Shown here: positions 23,001 to 27,074 of the stretch, piece after piece
Layout: each line of letters begins with the position of its first letter
Position numbering within the stretch: position 1 is the stretch's first letter
Origin: Saccoglossus kowalevskii
Lineage: Eukaryota; Hemichordata; Enteropneusta; Harrimaniidae
NCBI RefSeq assembly: GCF_000003605.2
Contig: NW_003123412.1
Location: forward strand, 91,016 to 121,888
DNA: 30,873 bases
Direction of reading: 5' to 3'
Translations under genes and position numbers: made by a program
Notes under the pieces: generated by a model
Seen by the model: only the letters and a program-made list of their open reading frames with translations
Databases searched by the model: none
What the model was told of the DNA's origin: nothing

Positions 23001-25784
23001 CAAAGTGAAAATCCGGAGAAGAATTGCATTATGGATTAAAAAACAAACATGACGTTCATCATTTAAAAAAGAACGTCAGCGTAACGAAATTTGTCTGTGG
23101 AGCGTGAAATTCCATGGCGTTTACTCTGTTCCGCAAACAACGTGATTTGAAGCAGCCATTGTCGCGAGAGACAATCTATCATGTGACTGTTTCAAACTTG
23201 TGCTCTGCGGGTGGTCTGAGCTAATGACCCCGTTACACGTTAATGTTAACGGCACGTCAATTGCATTGTACATCAGAAGAAACTCTATTGCCAGAAAATA
23301 CTGTGCTTAATTATGTGTTCAAACAGTATTCACAGCAGTAATTCGTCGTAACTGGGTAATATAATACAGTAGTGTCCATCAATAGCACTGTGTTTTAACC
23401 TGGGCATGTCGCGACATTATTTCCTCACAGTATTGTGTTACCATATATATTATCAGTGTTCATGACTCGTATATAAATAAAAACCACCTTCTTTAGCAAC
23501 AATTTATATTTTAGATAGAACTTTCTGTTTTGAAACACTTAACATCGTAACTCGTGTTGTCATGCGCAGAGGCGGTATTTGTTGAATGAATGCAGTGTGT
23601 GGTGTAATATAACAAAATATACTATACCTTGGGGCAAATCGTCTTGTTTTTTGACCTCTGATACAGCAACCTGTAAGATAGAAGTTAATAACACGCCCAG
23701 GTCTTTGGTTTAGTACAACCTCGGTGTTTGGTAAGTACATTAGTAAGAATACTACGGGTCAAATTATGTCAGACTCTATATACTTCGACACACGTCATTA
23801 AAGTCGTGTACTTACACAGTGCACAAATGTATAACCCACGTTCATTTTAGTCAGTGGTACTTGGTGGTAGAAAATGCAGACTGATCTGAATCGCAGGATC
23901 CTCTCCTAACTGCAGTTTTTAGTAAATCGTGATGCATAGTAAGCTGGTGGTGTAGTTTAACAAGTTCCAATCTGGCTGCAGTCGATTAATGTGCGACACG
24001 TCGAAATAACTTGTCCGTGTATCATTTTTAAAAATGTGCGTTGGCCTTGTCTGGATAATGAATTGGTCTATAATGTGGGCGTGTCAGCGGAATGGCGCCG
24101 TTTCGCAAAGCTGCAAGCCAGTTTGTTAACTAACTGACTGTCCGAATAATTCTCAAAATCGGTGTACTCGTCACACTAACCTTCACCTCGGGACTTCTGT
24201 CCCCGGAGACCTAACTCCAAAAAGATAACTGAATCGCCTTCGGGCTAAGTTCCAGCTAAGTGCTTTTTATGTTTGTTTTTTGCTTACACATTGTTAGAAT
24301 GTTATTTCTTGAGACGACACACTGTATCATTTTACCACCATGAAACTATGTAGTGTGCCTCGGGTCATATATTTATGTAGGCGTTCCTGTTTCTGAAACA
24401 GTTCTTAAGACAACAACATGTTCTGTTGGAACATTTTAGTTGATACAAAATGTATAAGGGTTTACAAATTGCTTTAAGTGGTAAATGCGGCTAAAAACTG
24501 TTGTCGTCGCGGTTACCTTACAGCACCGCAGTTATTCATTCGTAGCCAAACTTAATTAAAAACAATGTTAATTAATTTCAACTTGGAAGAACAACACACT
24601 TACAGCACACATATGTTGGACACCAAGTACATTTCTCGGTATACCGGATGAAGAAGACAATTTTACGATTAAACTGTACTCCCAGGGATTTACTGGTTTG
24701 CCCATTAAAAATAAAGCCCCGGACAGTACCAACCACTACAATTAATGCGTTGTTAACACCACTGACAGTATGAGTAATTTCAACAAAGACAAGTTTTGAA
24801 CAAATCAAGCACATTTTGATGAAATCTGACGTAATTACTAAATTAAATATGGCTGGTTGTCACAAAAGTATATGATACATGTCAAAACCATCGAGGTATA
24901 CTTTATTCTCGCTACCAGCTTACCTTGTGATGAGCGCTCATTATGCATCCATTTGCAACGTTTCGCCCCAAAGACTGCGAAGCAAGTCACGATGATGTAA
25001 AATGGCGTGTTAGTGTACACACAATCCATCTAAAACTTACATGTATGTAAATCTCAGTAATTGTCTGAAACTCACATCAGAATTCTTCAGTCAGTTTGTA
25101 AAACAAATGCTTATCATCAGAAATATCTTTCGTACACACATTTTAAGCACATGCATTGTGTTTTTAAAATCAGAAACGCACACGGCTACGCTTCATGAAC
25201 AAATACGCAAGTAAATAATTAACGAACTATTCCATTATTACACTTTTGAAACTTTCATTTTCGCAATTGTCTTTTGTCTATCATTCATGCAAAGAAAACA
25301 AGAAAATCGTTGGGTTCATTGGTCAGACTGTTTTAGTTGTTATGAAACATACTACCTGTACACCATAGAAAACTGTAAGAACTATAAGCAATAAAAAGTA
25401 ATACAGAATGAACAGAATGAACAGCGAAATGAATGTTATTATAATTATAATTTTCTGTGATTAATTTATTGCCCTGGTTACACGTATATTGTAATTGACG
25501 GACACGTTGGTGTAACTGTATCATTCAGCGTGACAGCGGGAGTCGAGATTCACTAATCGTAACGTGGCGATGACCGAAGGTCGTTGGGACAATTGAAAAC
25601 AGCACAACACTGGGAGCTCGAAACCCTCAGTCTTATTTTAATACACTGTGCAAGACTGTCTACTAATGTCAGAACTCACCTCCTGTAAAGTGGGCTGCAA
25701 CTTCCCATTCACGCAAGCCGGATAACTAATTAACCCGGACATAAACAATAAAACAGGTAACACGATTTTCAGCCAGGTTTCCAT
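4793..25784 (-). CDS. Multi-exon type I membrane protein: signal peptide, 7 TSP1, 2 EGF, 2 HYR, SEA, EGF, TM, tail
   Basis: Minus-strand gene. The best-supported join, 5' to 3', is 25784-25680, an uncertain N-terminal part, then 22294-22233, 22051-21866, 21471-21286, 20544-20408, 20064-19848, 18904-18750, 18048-17841, 16628-16475, 15242-15135, 14891-14778, 14241-13999, 13318-13061, 10937-10819, 10182-10127, 8384-8230, 7864-7699, 7102-7050, 5919-5811 and 5039-4793. These last 19 exons keep one open frame with matching intron phases and sum to 976 residues plus a stop. Domain families are recognised from cysteine spacing and hallmark residues. Known family roles are extracellular adhesion or matrix binding (TSP1, HYR, EGF) and autoproteolytic or mechanical membrane linkage (SEA). 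I infer a cell-surface receptor or adhesion protein. I know no named gene with this exact order. The exon content is secure from 22294 onward except the 56-base SEA exon; the N-terminus is weaker. Confidence 0.85.
5040..5810 (-). other. Intron between tail and transmembrane exons
   Basis: AT-rich, bounded by donor GTAAGT at 5810 and acceptor AG at 5041-5040. No other feature recognised. Confidence 0.7.
5811..5919 (-). CDS. Transmembrane exon
   Basis: A 109-base exon, acceptor CCTAAATCAG, donor AG|GTAAGT, phase 1 in and 2 out. It reads EAEAVTYIVAAMWVCLFC then AAVIIFVFVYMRRCFCMDR: about 23 hydrophobic residues followed by RR, a stop-transfer signal for type I topology. The two cysteines just inside the membrane (RRCFC) are potential palmitoylation sites. 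Confidence 0.9.
5920..7049 (-). other. Intron with poly-G run and hairpin
   Basis: Holds a run of eleven G/C-flanked Gs near 6246-6255 and a hairpin at 6452-6479 (arms CACAGTCACTC and GAGTGACTGTG). A plus-strand open frame at 6757-7065 overlaps the EGF exon on the other strand and shows no domain. Confidence 0.6.
6452..6479. repeat. Short perfect hairpin
   Basis: Eleven-base arms (CACAGTCACTC / GAGTGACTGTG) around a six-base loop. The arm resembles that of the hairpin at 21059-21084 (CACAGTCCCT), so both may be ends of one small repeat family. Confidence 0.6.
7050..7102 (-). CDS. Exon with end of EGF 3
   Basis: A 53-base exon after acceptor GGATTGTTTTACAG. It completes EGF 3 as RCSTDYYGVRCEYSHRAS, giving the final two cysteines and the aromatic-G motif, and leaves in phase 1 at G|GTAAGT. 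Its short length is offset by exact phase agreement on both sides. Confidence 0.85.
7226..7358. mobile_element. MITE family C, short copy, 133 bp, TTAA flanks
   Basis: Bounded by TTAA on both sides with terminal repeats TTAAAGGGTAGTGGTCGGCG and (inverted) TTAAATGGCGGTGGTCGTCG. The internal GTTCGATATGGGACTCATA is shared with the copy at 14923-15054. TTAA duplication is typical of piggyBac-type transposition. Confidence 0.8.
7699..7864 (-). CDS. Exon with four-cysteine segment and first part of EGF 3
   Basis: A 166-base exon, phase 1 in (TTTCAG|GTTC), phase 2 out (CG|GTATGT). It reads WCYVKPCPSAMTC...NKC, a four-cysteine stretch I cannot assign, then LCRHNVDFCENGGECV, the first half of an EGF. 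Membrane-proximal EGF after SEA is the layout of transmembrane mucins such as MUC13 and MUC17. Confidence 0.85.
7991..8077. mobile_element. MITE family C relative, 87 bp
   Basis: TTAA-bounded; contains CGTGGGTCCCACGTTGAACAA, related in inverted form to the GTTCGATATGGGACTCAT core of the 7226 copy. It lies in the intron upstream of the EGF 3 exon. The terminal repeats are short and diverged. Confidence 0.5.
8230..8384 (-). CDS. SEA domain exon c with GSV motif
   Basis: A 155-base exon after acceptor TTTTATTTCCCAACAG, phase 2 in, phase 1 out at G|GTGAGT. Joined to exon b it reads RGSVIAELVAIFSQPISD and then runs to NYPSSNLTAVSEDG, the C-terminal part of a SEA domain. In cleaving SEA domains the chain breaks between G and S of G-S-[VI]-V-V; here G and S are kept, so autoproteolysis is possible but not shown. 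The open frame continues upstream past the acceptor, so an earlier acceptor at 8431/8430 (also phase 2) is an alternative. Confidence 0.82.
8385..9153 (-). other. Intron sequence without recognised feature
   Basis: Part of the intron between SEA exons b and c. No exon, repeat or open frame of note was seen here. Confidence 0.6.
9154..10011. mobile_element. Foldback element, 858 bp, about 230-bp inverted arms, TTAA flanks
   Basis: The arm starting TTAAAGGGAACCTCAATCCA at 9154 is repeated in inverted form ending at 10011. The match runs through CATAATGACCCCTA, CTACATTTGTGGAG (inverted), GGCTGACTAC and ATTCTATGATGTCATACTTT to about 9385 and 9780. The centre (9386-9780) is unrelated AT-rich sequence. 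No transposase ORF. TTAA at both ends suggests piggyBac-like mobilisation. It interrupts the SEA intron. Confidence 0.88.
10127..10182 (-). CDS. SEA domain exon b (56 bases)
   Basis: A very strong acceptor (GTTCTCTTTATTTCAG) opens a 56-base segment reading YLVIGLRSFRAFRVELVFP, phase 0 in and phase 2 out, exactly the phases needed between the two neighbouring SEA exons. It supplies the F..F.VE..F stretch expected before the SEA GSV motif. The donor CC|GTCCAA has GT but otherwise fits poorly. The exon is squeezed between an 858-bp foldback element and the assembly gap. Confidence 0.6.
10286..10335. other. Assembly gap (50 N)
   Basis: An exact run of 50 N. The bases right after it (10336-10369) match the terminal arm of the foldback element at 9154-10011, so the gap probably hides part of another copy. 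Its true length is unknown. Confidence 0.95.
10336..10369. mobile_element. End of a second foldback element copy beside the gap
   Basis: TCATTATGTTGTTTGGATTG followed by AGGTTCCCTTTAAA repeats bases 9978-10011, the right terminus of the 858-bp element, including the TTAA border. Confidence 0.85.
10370..10818 (-). other. Intron sequence; short segment similar to 19432-19520
   Basis: Bases about 10515-10600 (plus strand; reading LTVV...KCVKLEGATTEMRH) resemble the minus strand near 19432-19520 (LTVVNAKCVLLEGGATEIRH). This is a short dispersed repeat of unknown origin. The rest shows nothing recognisable. Confidence 0.4.
10819..10937 (-). CDS. SEA domain exon a (N-terminal third)
   Basis: A 119-base exon after acceptor TTTTTTGTAG, phase 1 in, phase 0 out at GCG|GTAAGC. 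It reads DYPEDQLLYMEVRLDIEF then LEDTESMGFTLVASRVEAA. The pattern L.D..S..[YF]..L...VE is the first half of a SEA domain. The exon follows the HYR exons in phase and precedes the rest of the SEA domain. Confidence 0.8.
10938..11944 (-). other. Intron sequence without recognised gene
   Basis: AT-rich. An imperfect inverted pair CTTCTCTGACGTA (about 11334) and TACGTCAGAGAAG (about 11520) may be the ends of an old element. No exon needed here by phase. Confidence 0.5.
11946..12170. mobile_element. Foldback repeat, 225 bp
   Basis: An imperfect inverted repeat of about 46 bases: AAGTTAGCTAACTTGCTC...TTTGGTTTTGA at the left and its complement TCAAAACCAAAG...AGCAAGTTTGTCTAACTTT at the right. No ORF. 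The target duplication is unclear. Confidence 0.65.
12205..12511. mobile_element. MITE family C, full-length copy, 307 bp, TTAA flanks
   Basis: Terminal repeats TTAAAGCGCGGTAGTCGTCG at 12205 and the exact inverse at 12511, with TTAA at each end. The interior contains CAAAGATGGTGACTTTGACT and GATTGTGGGAAAATCAATG, both found inverted at 19169-19416. No transposase. Confidence 0.92.
12512..13060 (-). other. Intron sequence without recognised feature
   Basis: AT-rich sequence between the family C element and HYR exon 2. Nothing recognised. Confidence 0.6.
13061..13318 (-). CDS. Exon encoding HYR module 2
   Basis: A 258-base phase 1-1 exon, acceptor GGAATTCACAG, donor G|GTAAGT. The second HYR module opens DNQKPSITGCPNDV and carries VSWDVPDAEDNSG, FSLGVSQVTYQASD and SGNIARCSFQVTV. 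Its phase symmetry suggests it arose with HYR 1 by exon duplication. Its final G joins the first SEA exon to give an aspartate codon. Confidence 0.93.
13319..13998 (-). other. Intron between the HYR exons
   Basis: Bounded by donor GTATGT (13998) and acceptor AG (13320-13319). An 81-codon plus-strand frame at 13463-13708 has no recognisable domain and is treated as chance. Confidence 0.65.
13999..14241 (-). CDS. Exon encoding HYR module 1
   Basis: A 243-base phase 1-1 exon, acceptor GTCATCATTGCAG, donor G|GTATGT. It encodes one complete HYR (hyalin repeat) module: DIEPPTLQACPTNL at the start, VIWNEP in the middle, then HEPGSNFKIGATTVVYSA and VDQAGNTAECSFVVRV. These are the family hallmarks CP, W..P, PG..F..G.T.V.Y and GN...C.F. 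HYR modules are immunoglobulin-like folds used in adhesion. Confidence 0.93.
14242..14777 (-). other. Intron between EGF 2 and HYR 1
   Basis: No repeat or exon recognised. Contains an AT dinucleotide-rich stretch (ATATACGCATATACATATAT) near 14721-14740. Confidence 0.6.
14778..14891 (-). CDS. Exon encoding EGF module 2
   Basis: A 114-base phase 1-1 exon, acceptor CACTGTTGACAG, donor G|GTGACG. It reads GFNCDDSTCMNGGSC and ends CSCVTGWSGEVCELG, a full EGF of the CxNGGxC type. A TTAA-type MITE lies directly upstream of its acceptor (14923-15054). Confidence 0.92.
14923..15054. mobile_element. MITE family C relative, about 132 bp
   Basis: Ends read TTAATACACTACAGTCTTC and (inverted) TTATTACGCTACAGTCGTC. 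The core GGGTCCCATATCGAACAGGA is the inverse of the core in the copy at 7226. It sits 32 bases upstream of the EGF 2 acceptor. Confidence 0.7.
15135..15242 (-). CDS. Exon encoding EGF module 1
   Basis: A 108-base symmetrical phase 1-1 exon. The translation begins ELCSSNPCLHGGTCYV and ends CVCPSRWTGGNCET, a complete EGF with six cysteines, the GG before the third cysteine and the terminal CxC...W.G..C. It lacks a clear calcium-binding D-x-[DN]E start. Acceptor TTTACCTTACAG, donor A|GTAAGA. Confidence 0.92.
15290..15830. mobile_element. Interspersed repeat family D, copy 1
   Basis: Collinear matches with 17085-17790: CGTGGTTGATTAGACGATA, CATTTCATTTAACC and ACTATACCACTCGATTTTGA followed by CCAGTTCAC, then GGTTATTCC. 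The end holds inverted copies of GACCAGTTCAC / GTGAAACTGGTC. No coding capacity recognised. Confidence 0.6.
15624..15687. repeat. 24-bp tandem repeat, about 2.7 copies
   Basis: The unit GCATATATATGCTGTATCAA plus ATTT repeats at 15624, 15648 and 15672 (partial). Each unit contains the palindrome GCATATATATGC. Confidence 0.9.
16079..16218. repeat. 70-bp direct duplication
   Basis: Two adjacent 70-base copies (16079-16148 and 16149-16218) differing at only a few positions, each containing CTCGTTGAGATCGAGAG and TTCCATAGTGTTCTATTCTC. The near identity implies a recent event. Intronic. Confidence 0.92.
16475..16628 (-). CDS. Exon with TSP1 repeat 7 (C-part)
   Basis: A 154-base exon, phase 0 in (acceptor TTACTTAACTAG), phase 1 out (G|GTATAA). 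It reads CSTTCGEGIQVRSVVC and ends ECNLGTCFFE, closing the TSP1 array with a canonical repeat. The switch to phase 1 fits the EGF and HYR modules that follow, which are all phase 1-1. Confidence 0.9.
16772..17005 (+). mobile_element. MITE family B, copy 2, 234 bp
   Basis: Terminal repeats AGACAACTTTCCCGGAAGT and (inverted) AGACCACTTTCCCGGAAGT. Nearly identical to 20820-21053, with a central GCATGCGCGCGCATGC palindrome and TGATATTGTGCTTCTGGGTG. No ORF belonging to a transposase. Confidence 0.9.
17085..17790. mobile_element. Interspersed repeat family D, copy 2
   Basis: Same ordered blocks as 15290-15830. The right part (17682-17790) has inverted ends GGAATAACCACCCCAGAG and CTCTGGGGTAGTTATTTC, so this part may be an independent MITE nested in the repeat. 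Confidence 0.6.
17841..18048 (-). CDS. Exon with whole TSP1 repeat 6 and start of repeat 7
   Basis: A 208-base exon, phase 2 in (acceptor CTACCTGTTTAG), phase 0 out (GAG|GTAAGT). Repeat 6 reads YQWITSNWFPCEVNCGLG and ends CNSSC with all six cysteines and no internal intron. GVWSILSSWSE begins repeat 7. It matches the exon 19848-20064 in layout and phases. Confidence 0.9.
18049..18749 (-). other. Intron in the TSP1 region, nothing recognised
   Basis: Lies between TSP1 repeat 5 and repeat 6 exons. No repeat family identified. Confidence 0.6.
18750..18904 (-). CDS. Exon with TSP1 repeat 5 (C-part)
   Basis: A 155-base exon from acceptor TTTTATCCATTCAG, phase 0 in and phase 2 out at AG|GTACGA. 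It reads CSVTCGAGITSRRVYC and ends CQHHDDCQI, a canonical six-cysteine TSP1 when joined to the previous exon. Confidence 0.9.
19169..19416. mobile_element. MITE family C, truncated copy (inverted)
   Basis: The left end TTAAAGGCGGTGGTCGTCGC is intact; the body matches the full copy at 12205 in reverse, including CAGTCAAAGTCGCCATC and GTTTATATGATACCCATATA. The other terminus breaks off near 19416 and runs into the short repeat shared with 10515-10600. Confidence 0.85.
19848..20064 (-). CDS. Exon with whole TSP1 repeat 4 and start of repeat 5
   Basis: A 217-base exon (phase 2 in, phase 0 out at CTG|GTAAGT). Repeat 4 starts DEYYYITGDWGDCDC and ends NCTPSEC. It has six cysteines but the usual CSxxCG is replaced by CDC-HTDTHRR, and no intron splits it. 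Repeat 5 then begins with GTWKTTLWAL. The acceptor TTTTCACATCTCACAG is strong. Confidence 0.85.
20239..20378. repeat. 28-bp minisatellite, five copies
   Basis: Five exact head-to-tail copies of a 28-base unit that starts TACGCCGCGACCCAATATTC and ends AGGATAAC. A diverged single unit (TTACGCCGCAACC) lies near 20106. It is in the intron between TSP1 repeats 3 and 4, only 30 bases from an exon. Confidence 0.97.
20408..20544 (-). CDS. Exon with TSP1 repeat 3 (C-part, lacks two cysteines)
   Basis: A 137-base exon, entering in phase 0 after ATTATTATAG and leaving in phase 2 at AG|GTATAC. It reads CSELGVRIRTVHC where sister repeats read CSVTCGEG...RC, so the second canonical cysteine is missing. 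It also ends TCIPVE without the sixth cysteine. The rest of the TSP1 pattern (arginine ladder, V.C, EYC) is intact. Confidence 0.85.
20820..21053 (+). mobile_element. MITE family B, copy 3, 234 bp
   Basis: Terminal repeats AGACGACTTTCCCGGAAGT and (inverted) AGACCATTTTCCCTGAAGT. It contains a perfect palindrome of 24 bases centred on GCATGCGCGCGCATGC (about 20851-20874). Same length as copy 2. Confidence 0.9.
21059..21084. repeat. Perfect hairpin, 12-bp stem
   Basis: Arms ATCACAGTCCCT and AGGGACTGTGAT with a two-base centre AG, directly after MITE B copy 3. Confidence 0.9.
21099..21161. repeat. Strong hairpin, 19-bp perfect stem, 25-base loop
   Basis: Arms AGCCTGACAAGTTGGCGTA and TACGCCAACTTGTCAGGCT pair perfectly around a GC-rich loop. 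It is intronic. Length and shape resemble a short foldback transposon end or a precursor hairpin RNA; the sequence cannot decide. Confidence 0.9.
21286..21471 (-). CDS. Exon with TSP1 repeat 2 (C-part) and start of repeat 3
   Basis: Also 186 bases, phase 0 to 0. It opens CSATCGYGIQESEIFC, keeps six cysteines in repeat 2 and finishes with CPSGYKYITGRWSR, the start of repeat 3. NET and NVT tripeptides are possible N-glycosylation sites. The acceptor AATTAACAG is short of pyrimidines but the frame and homology to the neighbouring exon are clear. Confidence 0.9.
21590..21775. mobile_element. MITE family C relative, 186 bp, TTAA flanks
   Basis: TTAA at 21590-21593 and 21772-21775 with inverted ends TTAAAAACGGCGGTCCTAAG and TTAATTATAGGACGGTGGTC. 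The CGGYGGTC core recalls the other TTAA elements. Located 90 bases from the TSP1 exon. Confidence 0.7.
21866..22051 (-). CDS. Exon with TSP1 repeat 1 (C-part) and start of repeat 2
   Basis: A 186-base exon, phase 0 at both ends, runs from acceptor TATCAACAG to donor ACG|GTATGT. It starts CSVTCGEGFKRRNVRC and holds the six-cysteine TSP1 pattern ending with SCNTGIEC, then begins the next repeat with YYDYIVEQWST. The length and phases are identical to those of the following exon, which suggests tandem exon duplication. Confidence 0.9.
22233..22294 (-). CDS. Exon with start of TSP1 repeat 1
   Basis: The acceptor GTTTGTTTATACAG opens 62 bases that enter in phase 1 and leave in phase 0 at GAG|GTAAAT. 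The translation GIRIRRQETLYIWVLVENSE gives the tryptophan strand of TSP1 repeat 1. The next exon supplies CSVTCGEG, so the intron splits the repeat just before the CSxxCG motif, as in most of the later repeats. Confidence 0.7.
22295..23627 (-). other. Large intron, nothing firmly recognised
   Basis: AT-rich intron upstream of the first TSP1 exon. No repeat family identified. One isolated good donor (CCAA|GTAAGT near 22385) lacks a matching acceptor. Confidence 0.5.
23628..23670 (-). CDS. Tentative exon 6 of the large gene
   Basis: A 43-base exon follows a good acceptor CTTCTATCTTACAG and ends at G|GTATAG. In phase 0 it reads VAVSEVKKQDDLPQ and ends in phase 1, as the first TSP1 exon needs. 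Another frame reads CCIRGQKTRR but cannot join downstream. No domain is recognised. Confidence 0.4.
23816..23880 (-). CDS. Tentative exon 5 of the large gene
   Basis: Sixty-five bases read in the frame required by the previous exon (start phase 1, end phase 0) and encode about 22 residues including KMNVGYTFVHC. The donor TGT|GTAAGTAC is strong. The acceptor GATTCAGATCAG has a poor pyrimidine tract, so the start may be wrong. Confidence 0.35.
23881..24603 (-). other. Intron sequence, nothing recognised
   Basis: Between tentative exons 4 and 5. No repeat or coding signal identified. Confidence 0.4.
24604..24825 (-). CDS. Probable exon 4: unrecognised beta-rich N-terminal region
   Basis: A 222-base open segment between acceptor TTACGTCAG and donor TGCT|GTAAGT, phase 1 to 1, encodes about 74 residues. 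It is hydrophobic-alternating, as in beta strands (for example NALIVVVGTVRGFIFNG), and ends with a small cysteine cluster CTWCPTYVC. A second acceptor inside it (ACTGTCAG at about 24764) would shorten the exon but changes phase. I do not recognise the domain. It sits between the signal peptide and the first TSP1, where other TSP1 proteins carry a distinct N-terminal domain. Confidence 0.45.
24924..24974 (-). CDS. Tentative exon 3 of the large gene
   Basis: A 51-base segment lies between acceptor CTTCGCAG and donor AAG|GTAAGC, both good consensus. It is open in two phases. Phase 1 reads FGAKRCKWMHNERSSQ and matches the phase of the next exon; phase 0 reads SLGRNVANGCIMSAHHK and would follow exon 1 directly but then breaks the next junction. 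No domain is recognised. Confidence 0.4.
25482..25515 (-). CDS. Tentative exon 2 (34 bases) of the large gene
   Basis: A pyrimidine-rich acceptor ending GATACAG precedes 34 open bases (reading LHQRVRQLQYT) that start in phase 0 after exon 1 and end in phase 1, as the next candidate requires. The donor GTAACC is poor. It is included because it is the simplest way to make the N-terminal phases agree. A different linking exon is possible. Confidence 0.25.
25680..25784 (-). CDS. Exon 1: signal peptide and start codon
   Basis: The ATG at 25784-25782 opens a 35-codon exon that begins METWLKIVLPVLLFMSG, a short polar start followed by a strong hydrophobic core as in a cleavable signal peptide. Likely cleavage is just after the hydrophobic run, near SYPA-CVNG. 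The exon ends at codon phase 0 with GAG followed by a consensus donor GTGAGT. It is the only signal peptide seen upstream of the TSP1 exons on this strand, so I assign it to the large gene. No TATA box stands out upstream. Confidence 0.75.
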
Positions 25785-27070
25785 GTTTTATACGTGGTTA
25801 TGGGCTACTGATAAACACACAGACTTCAGCATACGCTTCGTGAACAGGAGTGGACAGCACCAAAGGCTGCCAATTCATATGGAAATGTGTCAAGTGTTAT
25901 ATTAAGTTAGTACTTTTAAGGCACATTTGCTTTCAAGCACCGTGAAGAAAGTAGCCTAATATGTATGATCGCAATATGTTAATGTAATAGGGTCATGGGC
26001 CCCGGTTTTTTCTTGCAATTTTGCTTGTAAGTTATTTTCTATATATTACCGAGCAAAAATAACATTGGTGATAACAACCATATGATAAAAAAATCTAGGA
26101 ATACGTCAGGTCACATGACCTGTACATATGCTAATATCATGGAAAGTGCTAAAAAAATGTTTCAACAAAAATAACCTTCCAGGTGTATTTGTGTTATTTA
26201 TTTGCGCATAGCTTGTGACGTCGCGGAATTTTACACTAATTATATTTATTTGGCCACGACCAAAATGACAAAATCCAAGAAATAACAGGAAGTATGCTTC
26301 ATAGATAATATTATTGATTGCTGATATTTCGGCTTTTTACACAAAATAAACAATGTCTCAAGTTCTGGATTTCCAGCAGATGAGTACTGGCTCTTGACCA
26401 TATTGTCACGGCTGTTGCCATGGTACCATGACGTGATCATGTAACTTTTGACCATTGCACAATTTGTGAAACTTTGACAAATTGACATAATGAGCTCACA
26501 GTAGCGCCCCCATCGGAGTAGAAACGTTTTGCACGTAATATCCATAGAATGGAATACTATGCACTTTGACATCATGAACAACTTGTGAATATGATTAAAA
26601 ATGCCAGTAAAGCAATATGTACGTACTACAGGTTTCACGCCACATTTGGAATTTGTATCATGGGGTGACACGGACACCAAACAAATGCAATTCTCTTTAT
26701 TTTTTAAACGACTTTTTACAACCGAATGGAACCATTTTATTTTAAAAAACCGTCCTCAATGACACTAGTTTAGTTTGAGACAATATTGTATGTATAACAA
26801 TGTGTCGGATGTGTTGCAAGTTACGTACTTAAAAGTGAGGTATAATTGTGATTTATATGCCATGTTTTGTTCGCAGTAGTAATTGCACAATCTTGTAAGT
26901 CGATAAAAAACCTTTACATGTTTTCGCACGTTGCACTTTTCAAGCGACAAAATGAACCAAAATCATTCACGGTCCCTATCCCCAATGATCGACCATAGAA
27001 CTCACCTGCAAACCATGTCAGGCAATAACAATGACCTGGGAGCTTCTATAAAATAGGAAAACGTCCACGG
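25785..27070. other. Upstream region of the large gene, no gene recognised
   Basis: It should contain the promoter and 5' UTR, but no TATA box or initiator can be singled out. A 144-codon minus-strand frame (26246-26680) shows no domain, has no signal of conservation and is not called. Confidence 0.4.
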
Positions 27071-27074
27071 TCTG

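Noticed and set aside
26108-26121. AGGTCA-CA-TGACCT inverted repeat resembling a nuclear receptor site
   Set aside because: A single short match in an uncharacterised upstream region; likely chance.
26246-26680. 144-codon minus-strand open frame upstream of the large gene
   Set aside because: No domain, signal peptide or splice context recognised and no family resemblance; long frames of this size arise by chance in this much sequence.
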